Assembly (NCBI GenBank): GCA_905182995.1
Contig: CAJJDP010000148.1
Location: 227,116-291,115, forward strand
Source: Paramecium octaurelia
Lineage: Eukaryota; Ciliophora; Oligohymenophorea; Peniculida; Parameciidae
Direction: 5' to 3'
DNA: 64,000 bases
In this document: piece by piece, positions 35,042-48,211 of the stretch
Layout: each line of letters opens with the position of its first letter
Position numbering within the stretch: position 1 is the first letter of the stretch
Program-made: the position numbers and the translations under genes
Notes under the pieces: model-generated
What the model was told of the DNA's origin: nothing
The model's input: the letters and a program-made list of their open reading frames with translations, nothing else
Databases searched by the model: none

Positions 35042-35362
35042 TCAATGGTAATTCATGATCTTATTTAGCTACTAAATTAAATTTAACGACTTCTATTTAT
35101 ATTAAACATTTTCAGGAACAGAAGTATATTGCCTTACAGAAATCATTTTGTTCACTTTAGATTTATTGATAGTATCTTCTAATTTAATGAAGTCGATTAG
35201 TTTATTAATTCTCTTTGTGTTACATCTGGCTGATTCTAGTAGATAGTAAACATAGACTCGATCACTATTGATGAATTCTTAAACCAAATAGACTAATTTT
35301 TCAGATATCTTTTTAATGATTTACCACAGACCATTTGATAATTTTTCTTAATGAATTTTCAT
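35042..35362 (-). CDS. Hypothetical helical protein, 106 residues, intronless
   Basis: ATG 35360-35362 to TGA 35042-35044, fully open. The sequence is helix-forming and charged: SNGLWQIIKKISEKLVYLVQ, FINSDRVYVYYLLESARCNT, KRINKLIDFIKLED. The balance of hydrophobic and charged residues is that of a real folded protein. Coding-like sequence also lies just upstream (EDETTVGYTHSNTL near 35440), so a 5' exon may be missing. No family recognised. Confidence 0.55.
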
Positions 35363-36549
35363 TAGAATTTTCCTTTAAATGTCCAATCGTCATCTTTAAA
35401 TAAAAGTTATCAGTGTATTAGAATGAGTATAGCCCACCGTAGTTTCATCCTCTAAGCCATACCCACAATAAATGAATCTTGATATTTCTTTTCCCTTTAT
35501 CTTCTCTCATGTTTTTCTTATGCAATTAAAAGTATTATAGATATATTAACTCAAAATCTTTATTTAGCTTTTGAATACTATAATATTTCATATCAAATAT
35601 TACACAAATAGGGAATCATATATGCTCCTCGTTCTATCAGCGGTTGATTAACAGTACTCAAAGGGAGTTCCCTTCTAATATAGCCATTAGAATTCATTTT
35701 CAAAAAAAAAAGCCTAAACTATCCAAAGCATAATTAAGTTCCCTTTTAGATTACTATGGACATCATAGAGGATGAATCCACATTAGATTTTTCCAAGATT
35801 ATAGATACTGTATCCAAGATAAATGTGACCTAAGGTTATTTTTTTGGTATATTTTATGGATTGATTGATTCAATAATTAATTAATATGACTCTTAACTTT
35901 GAATATAGTTGAAACCCCCTAAGCTATTAATCCGAACACTTAAATTAATTGCACTCTTCTCTCTTATCTAGCTTTTAATCAATTATGAAATATAATTCAG
36001 CTATTTAAAGAACATATTTGAAATTACAATTTGTTACTTCATTAGAATAAGAAGTTTAAGAAAAAATTAAAATTTATTGGAGACAATTTATCACTCTCTT
36101 TGGTTGTGATTTACTGAAGCTCAAATTCTTTTATTATCTTTTTCATTAATCAAATATATTGTATTCAATTATATTAAATTAATTATAAAGTCTTCAGTAA
36201 TTTGAAACCCAATTGAGCATAAAAATCAATGGTAAGTTTTATCATTACCATATACTGTATAAATATTCTTAAATTTCCAAAATGAATTTATGCAAGTAAC
36301 CTTAATTATTATAATAAGGACTTACATGATATTTTATCTCAAATTAATTAAAATGTCAAGAATTAATGATTACTATTGAAGTCAGAACAATAAAGCAATA
36401 TTTAATATACTATGCAATCATTTTTTAAATTGAAATTAAATAATTATGCGTGATCCTTTTTAAAGAGCAGTGCTTTGACACTTATTTTTAAATATTTTTT
36501 TTAATATTAAAAATTGATTATATAAAATGATATTATTCCTTTAATATTT
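35363..36549. other. No gene seen apart from a possible upstream exon
   Basis: Mostly AT-rich. The first ~100 bp may be an exon of the 35042-35362 gene; the rest shows nothing I can support. Confidence 0.35.
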
Positions 36550-36555
36550 ATTCGA

Positions 36556-36705
36556 TTGAGGTGGTGAAAGCTTTCAGTACATCACCTATCGTGTTTGTAA
36601 TGATGTATCTCTCTGGTTCTGGATGCTGTCAAGTATTACATGGAGAAGATCTGGTTGCAGGTAAAAATACTGGCACAATAAATACAATATCTGATTAATT
36701 TTGAA
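36556..36705 (+). other. GC-rich island with a short open frame
   Basis: About 120 bases of clearly higher GC than the flanks. The plus frame reads EVVKAFSTSPIVFVMMYL then GSGCCQVLHGEDLVAGKNTG and ends at TGA 36703. It looks like an exon fragment of a conserved protein, but I do not recognise it and there is no coding support on either side. Confidence 0.3.
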
Positions 36706-37073
36706 CTATAAATTTTTGTGTAGGATAAGAACTTAACCTTATTAATTTTTAGAACAGTATAAGGTAGATTTACAATGATTATTCAAATTATTTTGATTAC
36801 GATGACTTTTAATTGTTACTTGCTCAAATATTATTCATTTATTATTATTCATATATTGATTTTCTAATTAAAATATTTTTAGGATTACTAAAATGTAGAA
36901 ATCATTTTTGATAATTTGCTTTATTATGATTTTATAAAATTAATTTCTTTCCTTATGATTTATTCTAAAATAGTTTAAACCTAAAATTGATTTGATGCAT
37001 TCCTGATAAATTAAAATATATGTATATTATCAAATTAATATTGTATTGTATATGTAATTTCATCAGATCAATT
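36706..37073. other. AT-rich 3' flank of the TPR-array gene
   Basis: Nothing seen. Confidence 0.4.
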
Positions 37074-40000
37074 TCATTAAATATATGACTATTTTACATC
37101 AATTTAGATTGCTTAATTGTAATCAATTAATGATTTCTCTTTCTCACCTATATCATAATATAAAATGCCTAATATATTTAATTTATTGTATTCACTTCTA
37201 TTATATAACGCTTTAGTGAATTGTGGATCGAGTTAAATTACTTGATTATAATCAATTAATGCTTTGTCCTTCTTTCCCATTTCATAATATAAAACACCTA
37301 AGATACTAACTGCAAAAGTATTCACCTCTATTATAATATGCAATAGTAAATTTTGGATCATACTATATCGCTTGATTATAATCCATTAATGCTTTGTCTT
37401 TCTAGCCAACATTTTTATATAAATTGCCTAGTAAGTTAATATTAACAGTATCACCTCTATTGACATAGGCTTAAACATTTTTTTCATCAAATTGGATCAC
37501 ATAATTATAATCAATTAATGCTTTGTCATTCTAGCCATTTTTTTTATATACGTTGCCTAAAATGTTTTGTGTAATAGCATTTACCTCTATTAATGTAGGC
37601 ATTTGAAAATTTGTAATCTTATTTGATTGCTTAATTATAATCAATTAATGCTTTGTCTTTCTCACCAATATCATAATATAAAACTCCTAATATATTAAGT
37701 ATAATGGTGTTCACCTCGATTATAGTATGCTTTAGTATATTTTTAATTTAGTTGGATTGCTTGATTATAGTCAATTAATGCTTTGTCTTTCTCACCAAAT
37801 TTATAATATAAAACACCTAAGATAAAGTATAATAGTATTTACCTCTATTCATGTAAGTGTTAGCAAATTTTGGATCGATTCTTATTGCTTGAGCAAAATC
37901 AAATAACGCATTAGCTTTTTCGCCAATATGACAATATAAAACGCCTAATATATCAAGCTTAATAGTGTTCACCTCTTTTATAGTAAGCGCTAGCAAAATT
38001 TGGATCAAGTTGGATTGCTTAATTGTAATCAAGTAGTGCATAATCTTTCTAACCAATATCATAATATAAAACTCCTAATATACTAATATAATAGTACACA
38101 CCTCGTTTATAGTATGCACTAATAAATCTTGGATTTAGTTTGATTGCTTGATTATAATCAATTAATGCATTGTCTTTCACTCCAATTTTATAATATAAAG
38201 CACCTAATATATTAAGTGCAATAGTATTTACCTCTTTTATAGTAGGCTTAAGTTGATTTTGGATCAAGTTGGATTACTTGATTATAATCCAGTATTGCTT
38301 TGTTTTTCTAATTAATTTTGTTATATATATCGCCTAATTATTTAAGTGTGATAGTCTTAACCTCTATTCATGTAAGCATTACTAAATTATGGATTATATC
38401 GGATTGCTCGATCGTAATCATAAAGTGCAGACTCGTTTTGAGAAGTTTCTTTTTTTAAATTGCCTATTTTATTAGGTGCAATAGTATTTACCTCTTTTAT
38501 AGTAAGCTTTAGAATATTCAGGATCAAGTTGGATGGCTTGATAATAATCATCTAATGCTTTCTCTTTCTCTCGAATATCATAATATAAATCACCTAATAT
38601 ATATTCAGTAAAATAATTTCACCTCTCTTATAGTAGGCTTTAGCATATTGTGGATCAAGTTGAATTGTTTAATTATAATCATATAATGCTTTGTCTTTCT
38701 CACCAATTTTATAATATAAAACACCTAATAAATTAAGTGCAATAGTATTTACCTCTTTTATAGTAGGCTTCAGAATATTTTGGATCAAGTTGGATGGCTT
38801 AATTATAATCATATAATGCTTTCTCTTTCTCTCCAATATCATAATATAAAACTCCTAATATATTCAGTAAAGTAATTTCACCTCTTTTATGGTAGGCTTT
38901 AGCGTATTTTGGATCAAGTTGAATTGTTTGATTATAATCACAGAATGCTTTTTCTTTCTCGCCAGTTTCATAATATAAAGTGCCTAATCAATAAAGTGTA
39001 ATAGTACTCACCTCTTTTAAGTAAGGCTTTAGTATATTTTGGATCAAGTCGGATTGCTTTATTATAATCCATTAAGGCATTGTCTTTCAAACCAGAATCA
39101 AAATATAAAACGCCTAATATATTAAGCTTAATAGTATTCACCTCTTTGATAGTAGGCTTCTGTGTATTTTGGATCAAGTTGGATTGCCTAATTATAATCA
39201 AATAATGCATTGTCTTTCTCACCAATATCATAAAATACACGCCCTAAAATATTTAGTTTAATGGTATTCACCTCTTTGATAGTAGGCTTTATTGTATTTT
39301 GGATCAATTTAGATTGTTTGATTATAATAAAATAATGCGTTCTATTTCTCACCAATGTTATAATAAAGCACACCTAATTTATTTAGTGTAATAGTATTTA
39401 CCTAAACTTAAATAAGCATCTGTATTTTATGGATCGATTTGGATTGCTTGTTTATAATCATTTAATGCTTTGTCTTTCTCTCCTATTTGATAATATAAAA
39501 CGCCTAATATATTAAGCTTAATAGTATTCACCTCTATTAATGTAGGCATCAGTATATTATGGATCTAATTCAATTACTTGATTATAATCCATTAACGCAT
39601 TTTCATTCTAGCCAATATCATAAAATAAGGCGCCTATATATTAAGCGTAATAGTATTTACCTCTTTTGTAGTAGGCATTAATAAATTTTGGATTAAGTTA
39701 AATTGCTTGATTGTAATCAATTAATGCATTATCATTCTCATCAATCTTTTTATATAAATTGCCTTTTATATTATGTGTAGTATATTCACCTCTATTATAG
39801 TAGCTTTAACTATATTTTGGATTAATTTTAATAGCTTCATTGTAATCTTTAAAAGCTTGATCGATTAGGCTTTCGTCCTCATAATACAAGCCTTTTTTTC
39901 ACATTATTTTACCTCTACACATAAATGCATAAAAACAATAACAATCTTTTTCCAAAGCATAATTATAATAATAAAGTTCTTTATCTTTTTATTTCAAATC

Positions 40001-40483
40001 ACTCATGATGGTACCTACAAGTTTATTCTTATTATTACCCATTCTACAATATGCCATAGCATGATTTGTATTTATCTCAATGCATCTCATACAATCCTAT
40101 AAAGCTTGGTCAAATTACTATTTTCTCCAATAAATGGTTGCTTTGATTTTAAAATTCAAACTATACCTCTCTAATAAAAACTTTCTGCATTTTTATCATT
40201 AATAGATATGCTATAATTTACATCAATCAATGCCCAATAATATTAATTCAAATTTTCATATAATTCACCTAAATTAGTATTTTCGAAATTATACTTCTTA
40301 AAGTGTATGCTTCTGAAAATTATGGATCAATGTTCAAAGCTTTATTAATTTCTATTATTGATTCTTCAATTCTATAAGTATTTTTTAACTCCTAAAATTA
40401 TTGTTTATTTATTTTACTTAGCTTTTTAAATAGAGTCCAAAAGCATCATCATTTTCTGATTCTTTTTCCTTAATTTTGCTCAT
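37074..40483 (-). CDS. Large TPR-array protein; nearly every repeat has its own mini-intron
   Basis: TPRs are 34-residue helical hairpins for protein binding. ATG at 40481-40483 starts MSKIKEKESENDDAFGLYL, a 26-nt intron follows, and the frame then runs through about 24 TPR units to TGA 37074-37076. A typical unit is exactly 34 codons: G-V-L-Y-Y-x-I-G-E-K-x-x-A-L-x-D-Y-N-Q-A-I-x-L-x-P-K-x-x-x-A-Y-x-x-R. A GT...AG intron of 26-29 nt interrupts each unit after the first base of the Gly codon, about every 129 bp from 37169 to 39790; the 5' introns are shorter (21-26 nt). I sampled many exons and found no stop, so the gene looks functional. No signal or membrane segment. Partners unknown. Confidence 0.88.
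37169..39790 (-). repeat. Tandem exon+intron repeat, period about 129 bp, ~21 units
   Basis: Each unit is one 102-nt TPR exon plus a 26-29-nt intron. The introns are near-identical: a GTGAATACTATTA-like 5' half and a TATTAG-like end. Examples: 37298-37325 and neighbours at the same spacing throughout. The array grew by duplication of exon and intron together. Confidence 0.9.
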
Positions 40484-40813
40484 TTTTAAGTTTTATTCAA
40501 CTTATTCTCTAAATTAATTAATAAATTTACAGAATTATTTATCAGGTTAAATTTCAAAGTTTTAATTATCAAATTATCAGCCTTGTGTTTCAAATTAAAA
40601 TACTTTAGGATTGGTTTTGTTCAGATATCCATGATATTAATAGTTTTTTTATTGTTATTTAATATTTATTATTAGAAGTAAAACTAATTATAGGATATAA
40701 ATGATACTCAATGAAGGCAAGTAGCAAATGAATTCAAATTTTATTTAAGAAGAATATAGAGGAAATAAGAAATAAATAATATGATGACCTCAACTTGTAA
40801 ATAAGTGCAAAAG
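40484..40813. other. Intergenic, nothing seen
   Basis: AT-rich 5' flank of the TPR gene and 3' flank of the cysteine-rich gene. Confidence 0.4.
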
Positions 40814-41650
40814 TCATTTATATTTTTAGAATACATTAAGAATGTCAGAGAATATAGTAATTGCGTTTCTATTGCTATCAGGTATTAATTCTTAATTTTA
40901 TATTGTTGATTATTAAAGTTCTTAAGTTAGGTACCATGCTTAGTCAGAATCACAAGATGCGCAATTCTTTGATGTAATTTCACATGCAAGGCAATTAGAA
41001 TTACATTTAGAAAAAAGTGACCAGCTAACATTCTTAATGCCTTAATTGACATTTTCGGCTATTTCTATTTTTCTTGTTTAGAGACATGATAAACAAGATC
41101 GTTCAAAACAACATAAACTTTAAATATCGTATTTTAACATGATGTTGATTTTCAATCATCTAAATATCCAAATAAACACTGCCGTGTATTATTATAAAGT
41201 AACATATTTGAACTGCCCATGTGGAAACATGATGTAAAGGAATTAGCATTTCCAGAAATGCAAGCTAAGCAAGAGTAATGGCAATTTTCAACTCCAGTAT
41301 CATAGCATCCAATATAAGAATCACTAGAATAATAAATTCTGTTTGATTCCATTAAACATTATTCACATTTAGTTGCGGTATCATTGTATTTAAGGAAGAA
41401 TAACGGCATTCTTAAATGATTATTGCAGATTTAAATTTAAATCCATCGCTCACTCCATCATAACAGCTTTGAATAAATTGGCATTTATTCATAGATTAAT
41501 TTTATGCATTGTTTTCCATTTGAAAACGTAAAATTACCATTGAAATATTGATTGCAGTTTTGATTTCGTTAATAAAACCTGAGTTAATTTACTATTACAA
41601 GAATCCTTTGATAGATCTACTTAATGAAAAAATACTAGTAAAATACTATC
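40814..41650 (-). pseudogene. Cysteine-rich (furin-like repeat) surface protein gene, frame broken
   Basis: Ciliate genomes hold many secreted or membrane proteins built of furin-like cysteine repeats (C-x2-C-x-C pattern). Here the minus strand reads NDTATKCEQCLMESNRI, GVENCHYSCLACISGNA, then TGA at 41152-41154, and in another frame CCFERSCLSCLQT and CNSNCLACEITSKNCASCDS, reaching TGA 40814. The shift and stop fall where no GT...AG intron fits. Cysteine spacing is conserved across the break, so the damage is recent or an error. The 5' part probably extends toward the gap at 42502. Confidence 0.55.
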
Positions 41651-42369
41651 ATACTATAATAATAAGAAAAATGCTTCATAAAATATAACATTTTTTGGAT
41701 TATCTTTTAAAAGATCATATGCTAGGCTTATTAAATATTTAGCGATTTACTTCATGTATTCTGAAATGCTTCTTTCCTTTTTAGAGTCGAACTTTTAGTC
41801 TAATTCCTCATCATCTTAAAACAGTTTTCCAGCTTGTCAATCCAATTTCCTGCCTCTGGAATGTCATGCATATTATTACAATAAGTTTTATATTCGCTCC
41901 ACCTATATTTAAAGGGTTCAAAATCCATAGCCCATATTCTTCTGATTTTAATGGATTTGCTCTCCTGCTTCCTTTCTTATTAATTTCATTGATTTCTATT
42001 CCATACTTTTGATTTCTTATTCTTTTTTCAAAGTGGATCTTCTTTTTCTAATAGGTAGTCCAAATGTTTTCTTAATCGTTGCGGTAGGTTTCTGGATGGC
42101 AAAACTAATATTTAATTGTCATCTGTAATTGCAATCATGATAATGGTTTGATATTATTTTACTTTCAACAATATTTGGATGCATTGCAGCATTTAGAATT
42201 AAGAATAAGCCTATATGATTTTCTCATTTGTATGTAAAATTCCATTCTCATTTTTAAATTATGAAATCTTTTGATAAAAATATAATAAAACAAAAATTTA
42301 TCTTTTTCATTTCATCACAGTTTGATATGCAAATGCTGTTGCCATCATTTTAAGCAAAGGTTATATATT

Positions 42370-42476
42370 GAACTTATATTTCCTTATATATTCATCAAAG
42401 CTAAAAAGTAAAACCAAAGAATTGTAAGCAGATTTAAAATCAAGTAGAGTAAATATAAAAGAAATTTTATATATTA
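42370..42476 (+). repeat. Left flank of gap 2, repeated on its right side
   Basis: About 105 bp recur at 43469-43573, with three small differences (one C/G change, one missing base, divergence at the end). The two sides of the gap are therefore probably the same DNA. Confidence 0.85.
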
Positions 42477-42501
42477 TTTGACATTTTGAACTTCTAACAG
42501 A

Positions 42502-43468
42502 NNNNNNNNNNNNNNNNNNNNNNNNNNNNNNNNNNNNNNNNNNNNNNNNNNNNNNNNNNNNNNNNNNNNNNNNNNNNNNNNNNNNNNNNNNNNNNNNNNN
42601 NNNNNNNNNNNNNNNNNNNNNNNNNNNNNNNNNNNNNNNNNNNNNNNNNNNNNNNNNNNNNNNNNNNNNNNNNNNNNNNNNNNNNNNNNNNNNNNNNNNN
42701 NNNNNNNNNNNNNNNNNNNNNNNNNNNNNNNNNNNNNNNNNNNNNNNNNNNNNNNNNNNNNNNNNNNNNNNNNNNNNNNNNNNNNNNNNNNNNNNNNNNN
42801 NNNNNNNNNNNNNNNNNNNNNNNNNNNNNNNNNNNNNNNNNNNNNNNNNNNNNNNNNNNNNNNNNNNNNNNNNNNNNNNNNNNNNNNNNNNNNNNNNNNN
42901 NNNNNNNNNNNNNNNNNNNNNNNNNNNNNNNNNNNNNNNNNNNNNNNNNNNNNNNNNNNNNNNNNNNNNNNNNNNNNNNNNNNNNNNNNNNNNNNNNNNN
43001 NNNNNNNNNNNNNNNNNNNNNNNNNNNNNNNNNNNNNNNNNNNNNNNNNNNNNNNNNNNNNNNNNNNNNNNNNNNNNNNNNNNNNNNNNNNNNNNNNNNN
43101 NNNNNNNNNNNNNNNNNNNNNNNNNNNNNNNNNNNNNNNNNNNNNNNNNNNNNNNNNNNNNNNNNNNNNNNNNNNNNNNNNNNNNNNNNNNNNNNNNNNN
43201 NNNNNNNNNNNNNNNNNNNNNNNNNNNNNNNNNNNNNNNNNNNNNNNNNNNNNNNNNNNNNNNNNNNNNNNNNNNNNNNNNNNNNNNNNNNNNNNNNNNN
43301 NNNNNNNNNNNNNNNNNNNNNNNNNNNNNNNNNNNNNNNNNNNNNNNNNNNNNNNNNNNNNNNNNNNNNNNNNNNNNNNNNNNNNNNNNNNNNNNNNNNN
43401 NNNNNNNNNNNNNNNNNNNNNNNNNNNNNNNNNNNNNNNNNNNNNNNNNNNNNNNNNNNNNNNNNNNN
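42502..43468. other. Assembly gap, 967 N
   Basis: Run of N between two copies of the same ~105 bp; the contigs likely overlap and the true gap may be zero or negative. Confidence 0.99.
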
Positions 43469-43573
43469 GAACTTATATTTCCTTATATATTCATCAAAGC
43501 TAAAAAGTAAAACCAAAGAATTGTAAGGAGATTTAAAATCAATAGAGTAAATATAAAAGAAATTTTATATATT
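43469..43573 (+). repeat. Right flank of gap 2, copy of 42370-42476
   Basis: See the left flank. Small differences fit low-quality contig ends. Confidence 0.85.
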
Positions 43574-46500
43574 TAATAAAATATAGCATTAATAGAAAAT
43601 GCTTTAAATATTAAAAACAGTATTAATCAGAAAAATAATCATCATACCAATATATTAAATTAAATTTTCAAATACATACCAATTATAATTTTTGGTTAAG
43701 TTAATTGAATGTTTTTTAATAGATACCCTAATTATAATTAATTTCATTCAATGACGAGAATATATTAATGAATCGATATATTTAGGAAATTATAATTTTT
43801 AAATTATCTATAAATACAATCTCTAAATTGTTCTTGGGAAAATTGATATAATACTTGAATCATTTACAGATTAGGATAAATCATCAGAAATTCAGGAATT
43901 AACAACATTTAAAAATTTACGAGTGTTTTATTCTAGTCTTCATGATAGTTAATATATTGAGAGATAATTTGAGTAATAATTTTTATTATTCAGAGCGAAG
44001 AAGTGATCAACTATCGATGACAATTCTCTAACAAATTCAATGAATAAGTTATAACGGTAAAGTTTTAAATTATTATCGGTTTAAGTTATGAAAAGGGATA
44101 ATTAGTGTATTTTAAATGATCTGCTATAATGATGAGGGTCAACTTTTTTTAAAATGCTTATCGCAATTAAAAATATATTATTATTTGTAAACTAATTAAT
44201 TTTCTAGTTTTTTCAATAATTAATTGGATGGTATTACTTACTATGATTTCTTTAAATAAGAACTCCCATATATCATATAACTTTCAAGTATACAAAATTT
44301 ATCTATTTGTGCCGCATAATTATATGATTTTTCTCCCCTACAATCTTAATACTATAGATTTAATCATTCGTTATTAAACCTAATAATAATTAAGAAGTCT
44401 TGCTCAATAAATTAAGCTGCCTTCGACCACAACCAAGATTATACGAAACTCAATAATTTGTATTAATACAAATACTAAAATGCTTGTAATATTTTTTACC
44501 TCTTATCCTAAACAACAAATTCACAAAACATTTTCTTCTTAATTTAAGAATATCTTTCATTTAATAGGGGTTAGCGATTCAATAATCTCAGGTTTGTGAT
44601 ATCACTTTTTATGCGTAAATTTTCTTCCAAAGATGAGAACTTAATTACAGTTTGTTACTTGAGAAGAAATATTTTTAACTATAGCCAAGCAATGTGGAAT
44701 ATCTTTTGTAATTTAGTTATTTTTAATATTCTGTTAACTTAAAAAGAAATAAAAAGTATTTCTCATATTTTCTCATTAATTAATTCATTGAAATTAGAAG
44801 AAAATCAGAAATCACCAATTGTTCTATATAACATTAAAAATGTATATTATAAAAGTTTTCATTCATTCATTAAATTAATTCAAATAAAAACTCTATATCA
44901 TCGACTTAACCAAACCAGAAATAAATTTAAAACATATAAGCTTTATTAGGATTTAATTACCACCAACTGTATGAAAATAAGCTTCAAGAGAGACAATAAT
45001 TTTTTAATTTTAGGTTATAATGGACTTGCTAATTTATGTTTTATGGTCTTTCCACAATCTTTATTTGTCTTTATGTGTTTGCAATTTTCAAAAATCTTTT
45101 ATATGGATGTGACTTAAAGAAACTTATTTTTCTTAGGTTAGCAGTTCATTTACACTTTTAACTAGGTTTTATGTTTTCTTCAATAAGAATTATACAGTCT
45201 CAATAAATTATGTATACTTTCAATTTCATATTTAATGGTGTATAAAAATCTTAATTAATTAAATATATCTTTTAACTTTCAGTAAAAGTTTCAAGGTTTA
45301 GAAAAATTATTAGAAAAATTAAATAGAATTCAAATTCTTTGACAATTTTTGAATAAATTCTGATTTCTATGATGGTAAAAACTAAAATTAGAATAACTAA
45401 TAAAATAATAATTTCTTATATAAGGTCGAAACTATTTTATATAGTTATCTTTAAAAATTATTTGAATATAATCAATTACAATGGAATGTCTTACTTTCAA
45501 TTAAAATAATTTTGAAATCCTGTAAAGAAAATTTTCAGTGTATATACATTCTAACATAAATATTTTATAATGAAATTAACTTGAAAATTCACCAATAAAG
45601 ACTTATTTTACAACAATTTTAGAAAAAATGTCATCCTTATCCTTATTATTCTATCAATAAAACAAATTTATATAAAGGAATGAGATGAATCACCATGTTG
45701 TAAAAAAACTTAAACATTTGCATGCTGTGAACGAAATTTAAAAGCGGTCTGTTGTAACAAATTAAAGGTGAAGTTACTTCTCCTATTGATCCTAGAATTG
45801 TCAAAATACAATGGATCAAATTATTAAAGTTGTTGAACCAATTTTTAACATTAATATCTGAATCTTCAACTTTACATAATTTAAATTATGAATAAAATCA
45901 GCTTAAAAAATTAATATTTCTCCATTTCTCATTAGCTAAGCAGTATGGGTAAAAAAGAACATTATTTAAGGGGTACAGATGTTCTAGATCTTCTTAGCTG
46001 ATTCCTGATTGGAAATTTACTTGACTTGATTTTTTATAAATTAAAGGTTTTGTAAAACAAGCAAATCAGTGTTAATAATTTATATCAATAGTATTAATCA
46101 AATAAAGCTAATCATTTGCTGGATCTGAAATATTGATTATAAATTAACTTAAAGAATCGGATTTATTTTCAATCATTATTTGAATTGTAAATTACTCTAA
46201 CAAGAAACTGAAATAATATTGAAAAAAATTTACTGGCCTCATACTTAATCTCAACCCTAAGTACAACCAAATTTGGTAAATTTGGAAATTTTTAACTAAG
46301 AGCATAGTAAATTAGGCTATTTTTTAAAAAAAGGTATGGATTGTTATTTATTTATTATGATAAAAATACTCCAGAAAGATGTTAATTTATAAATTTGTCA
46401 ATCCCATTCTTTTAATTTTTGGCTCATTAGCAAATTTTCGATCGTCTAACCTCTAATTCCAATAATTTGCGCCTCACTATAAATTCTTTTAATCTTTTTA

Positions 46501-47150
46501 GGAATCAATTAAGGGAGTAGAGCATTGCAAAAGGAATCTCAATTCTTTCCATTTTGCTATCATTAAATTAAATTTATTATTTGTTATTAAGTTGATATAT
46601 AACTTTAATCCCATTTTGTAGTTTTTATAATTTTTTGATAAATTTCAAAAAAAAGAGTTTTTTTGTAAAGACTTAGTGAAGAAGATTTATATCTTACTAC
46701 ATGTTTAGCCATCTAATCCGCAAATCTACTAATTAAAAGTTTAACATTCTATATATCTACAAAACATTTTAAATCAGATAAAATCATATTATCTTGAATC
46801 TCAGTCTTCTTTTTGATGTCAATAGCAGGAACTAATTAATTCCTTATCACTATAAATTTTCATTGACTACAATTAATCAATTAATAATATCTCTTCAAAG
46901 AACTTCTCATTTGGTCAAGCATAATCTGTACACTTTTTGGAAGTGTATTCAACTTTGAATCCGCAAAGCAGTAAAGACATAGTACTGCATCATGAAAATG
47001 CATGAGGTTATATATAAACATTTGAAATTTTTACAATTTCTTACTACCTTCATTAAGCTAAATTTGTTCATTCGATTAGGGTTTGAAAAAATTATAGAAG
47101 ATTTGAATAAATATCATTAATTTCAAACTTAAATAAATTTTGCTCTTATT
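43574..47150. other. Long AT-rich stretch without a supported gene
   Basis: 3.5 kb of very AT-rich DNA. Minus-strand pieces near 46800-47000 (GFKVEYTSKKCTDYA, EKFFEEILLIDQ) hint at a cysteine-containing protein, and a plus frame runs over 46960-47150, but neither can be extended. No RNA gene or repeat seen. Confidence 0.4.
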
Positions 47151-47379
47151 TGATACTTATCCTCTATGAACACATAATCGAGTATAGAATTGTAGTTTCC
47201 TATCCACCAAACATGCGCTACTGATATAAATTATTATTATCCAAGATGAGCTAAATTGAGTACACCTTATGAATATAAAGTCATGCAGTTTAAGCTGTCC
47301 TACCTTTTTCTTTAAGTAAGAAGTATACAAGAAAGCTGGCAATTTTCCATTATATGCTTGGTGGCTATGCAGAAGAATA

Positions 47380-47990
47380 TTATCATCAACTTGTATTGAT
47401 CCTATAGCAAATTTACAACAATAGTTTTAATAAATGGTTGTTTTTATTCTCAAGGCAGATATGAAATACTCCACTTGTAATCAGACTACAAATTTAAAAC
47501 CTTGTTTGTTGATAACCAGAATTTTGACCTTTGGTAAATTTTTCCTTTCTAATTAAACTTGCATCAACAACTGTGGATTCAGACTTTTGTCAATTTATAC
47601 GCCTTATATACTTATGGGGATCTATATATAACTCAGCTTGTTAAACTTCCTATAACAAAGGCATCACTGTACTTACTGTTTCTACTAAAGTTATAGGAAA
47701 TATCCAGCAAATAAAATGCCACTTATTTACATTGTCTAACCTTTTTAGTATATGCAATGATCAAAATACTTACACTATGCTCAAAACTTTGTCTAGAATT
47801 ATTGCTTTTGCTATTATATTTCGTAATTTTATTGCAGGCTATTCCAGGGATAACATGTTTATAATTGAATGCCCTTCAATTAATGATCTCTTTTTGTTAA
47901 TGCAATTTATTATTTTAAATCGTTTCAACTTCTCTTTGGAGCTGCTGTCCTTCTAGAGGCAAGAAATACTAGTTGAAGTTAATCGATGAC
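47380..47990 (+). other. Two competing long open frames
   Basis: One frame is open from 47380 to about 47990 and is very Leu-rich, as chance frames are. The other contains NSACQTSYNKGITVLTVSTK and SRDNMFIIECPSINDLF and looks more like extracellular protein. Only one can be real. Part of a larger gene region that continues to about 53 kb. Confidence 0.3.
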
Positions 47991-48211
47991 TGAAATGCTT
48001 TCATATATATGATTGTGTTCAATTTAAGACGCCTGCATAATATTTTGACTTGCTCTGGACTAGTAGAATTATGTTTAAATGTATTCCCCAAGAATAGCAT
48101 CAATTCTAATGTATTAATCTTTACGTTACCTACTTACGAATGTAGATAATTTTGCTCTTACCTTTTATTCATATTTCCTTTCTTCAACCTAAGCATCTTT
48201 CAAAGATTTCA

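Noticed and set aside
37817-39373. Separate small TPR proteins of 60-90 residues
   Set aside because: They read through the mini-introns (the recurring EVNTIKLNILG is translated intron) and are parts of one spliced gene.
37169-39790. CRISPR-like array because of regular ~129-bp spacing
   Set aside because: The whole unit is repeated, codes for TPRs and has splice signals; there are no unique spacers between constant repeats.
42494-43516. 340-residue ORF spanning the second N gap
   Set aside because: Almost entirely N between duplicated flanks.
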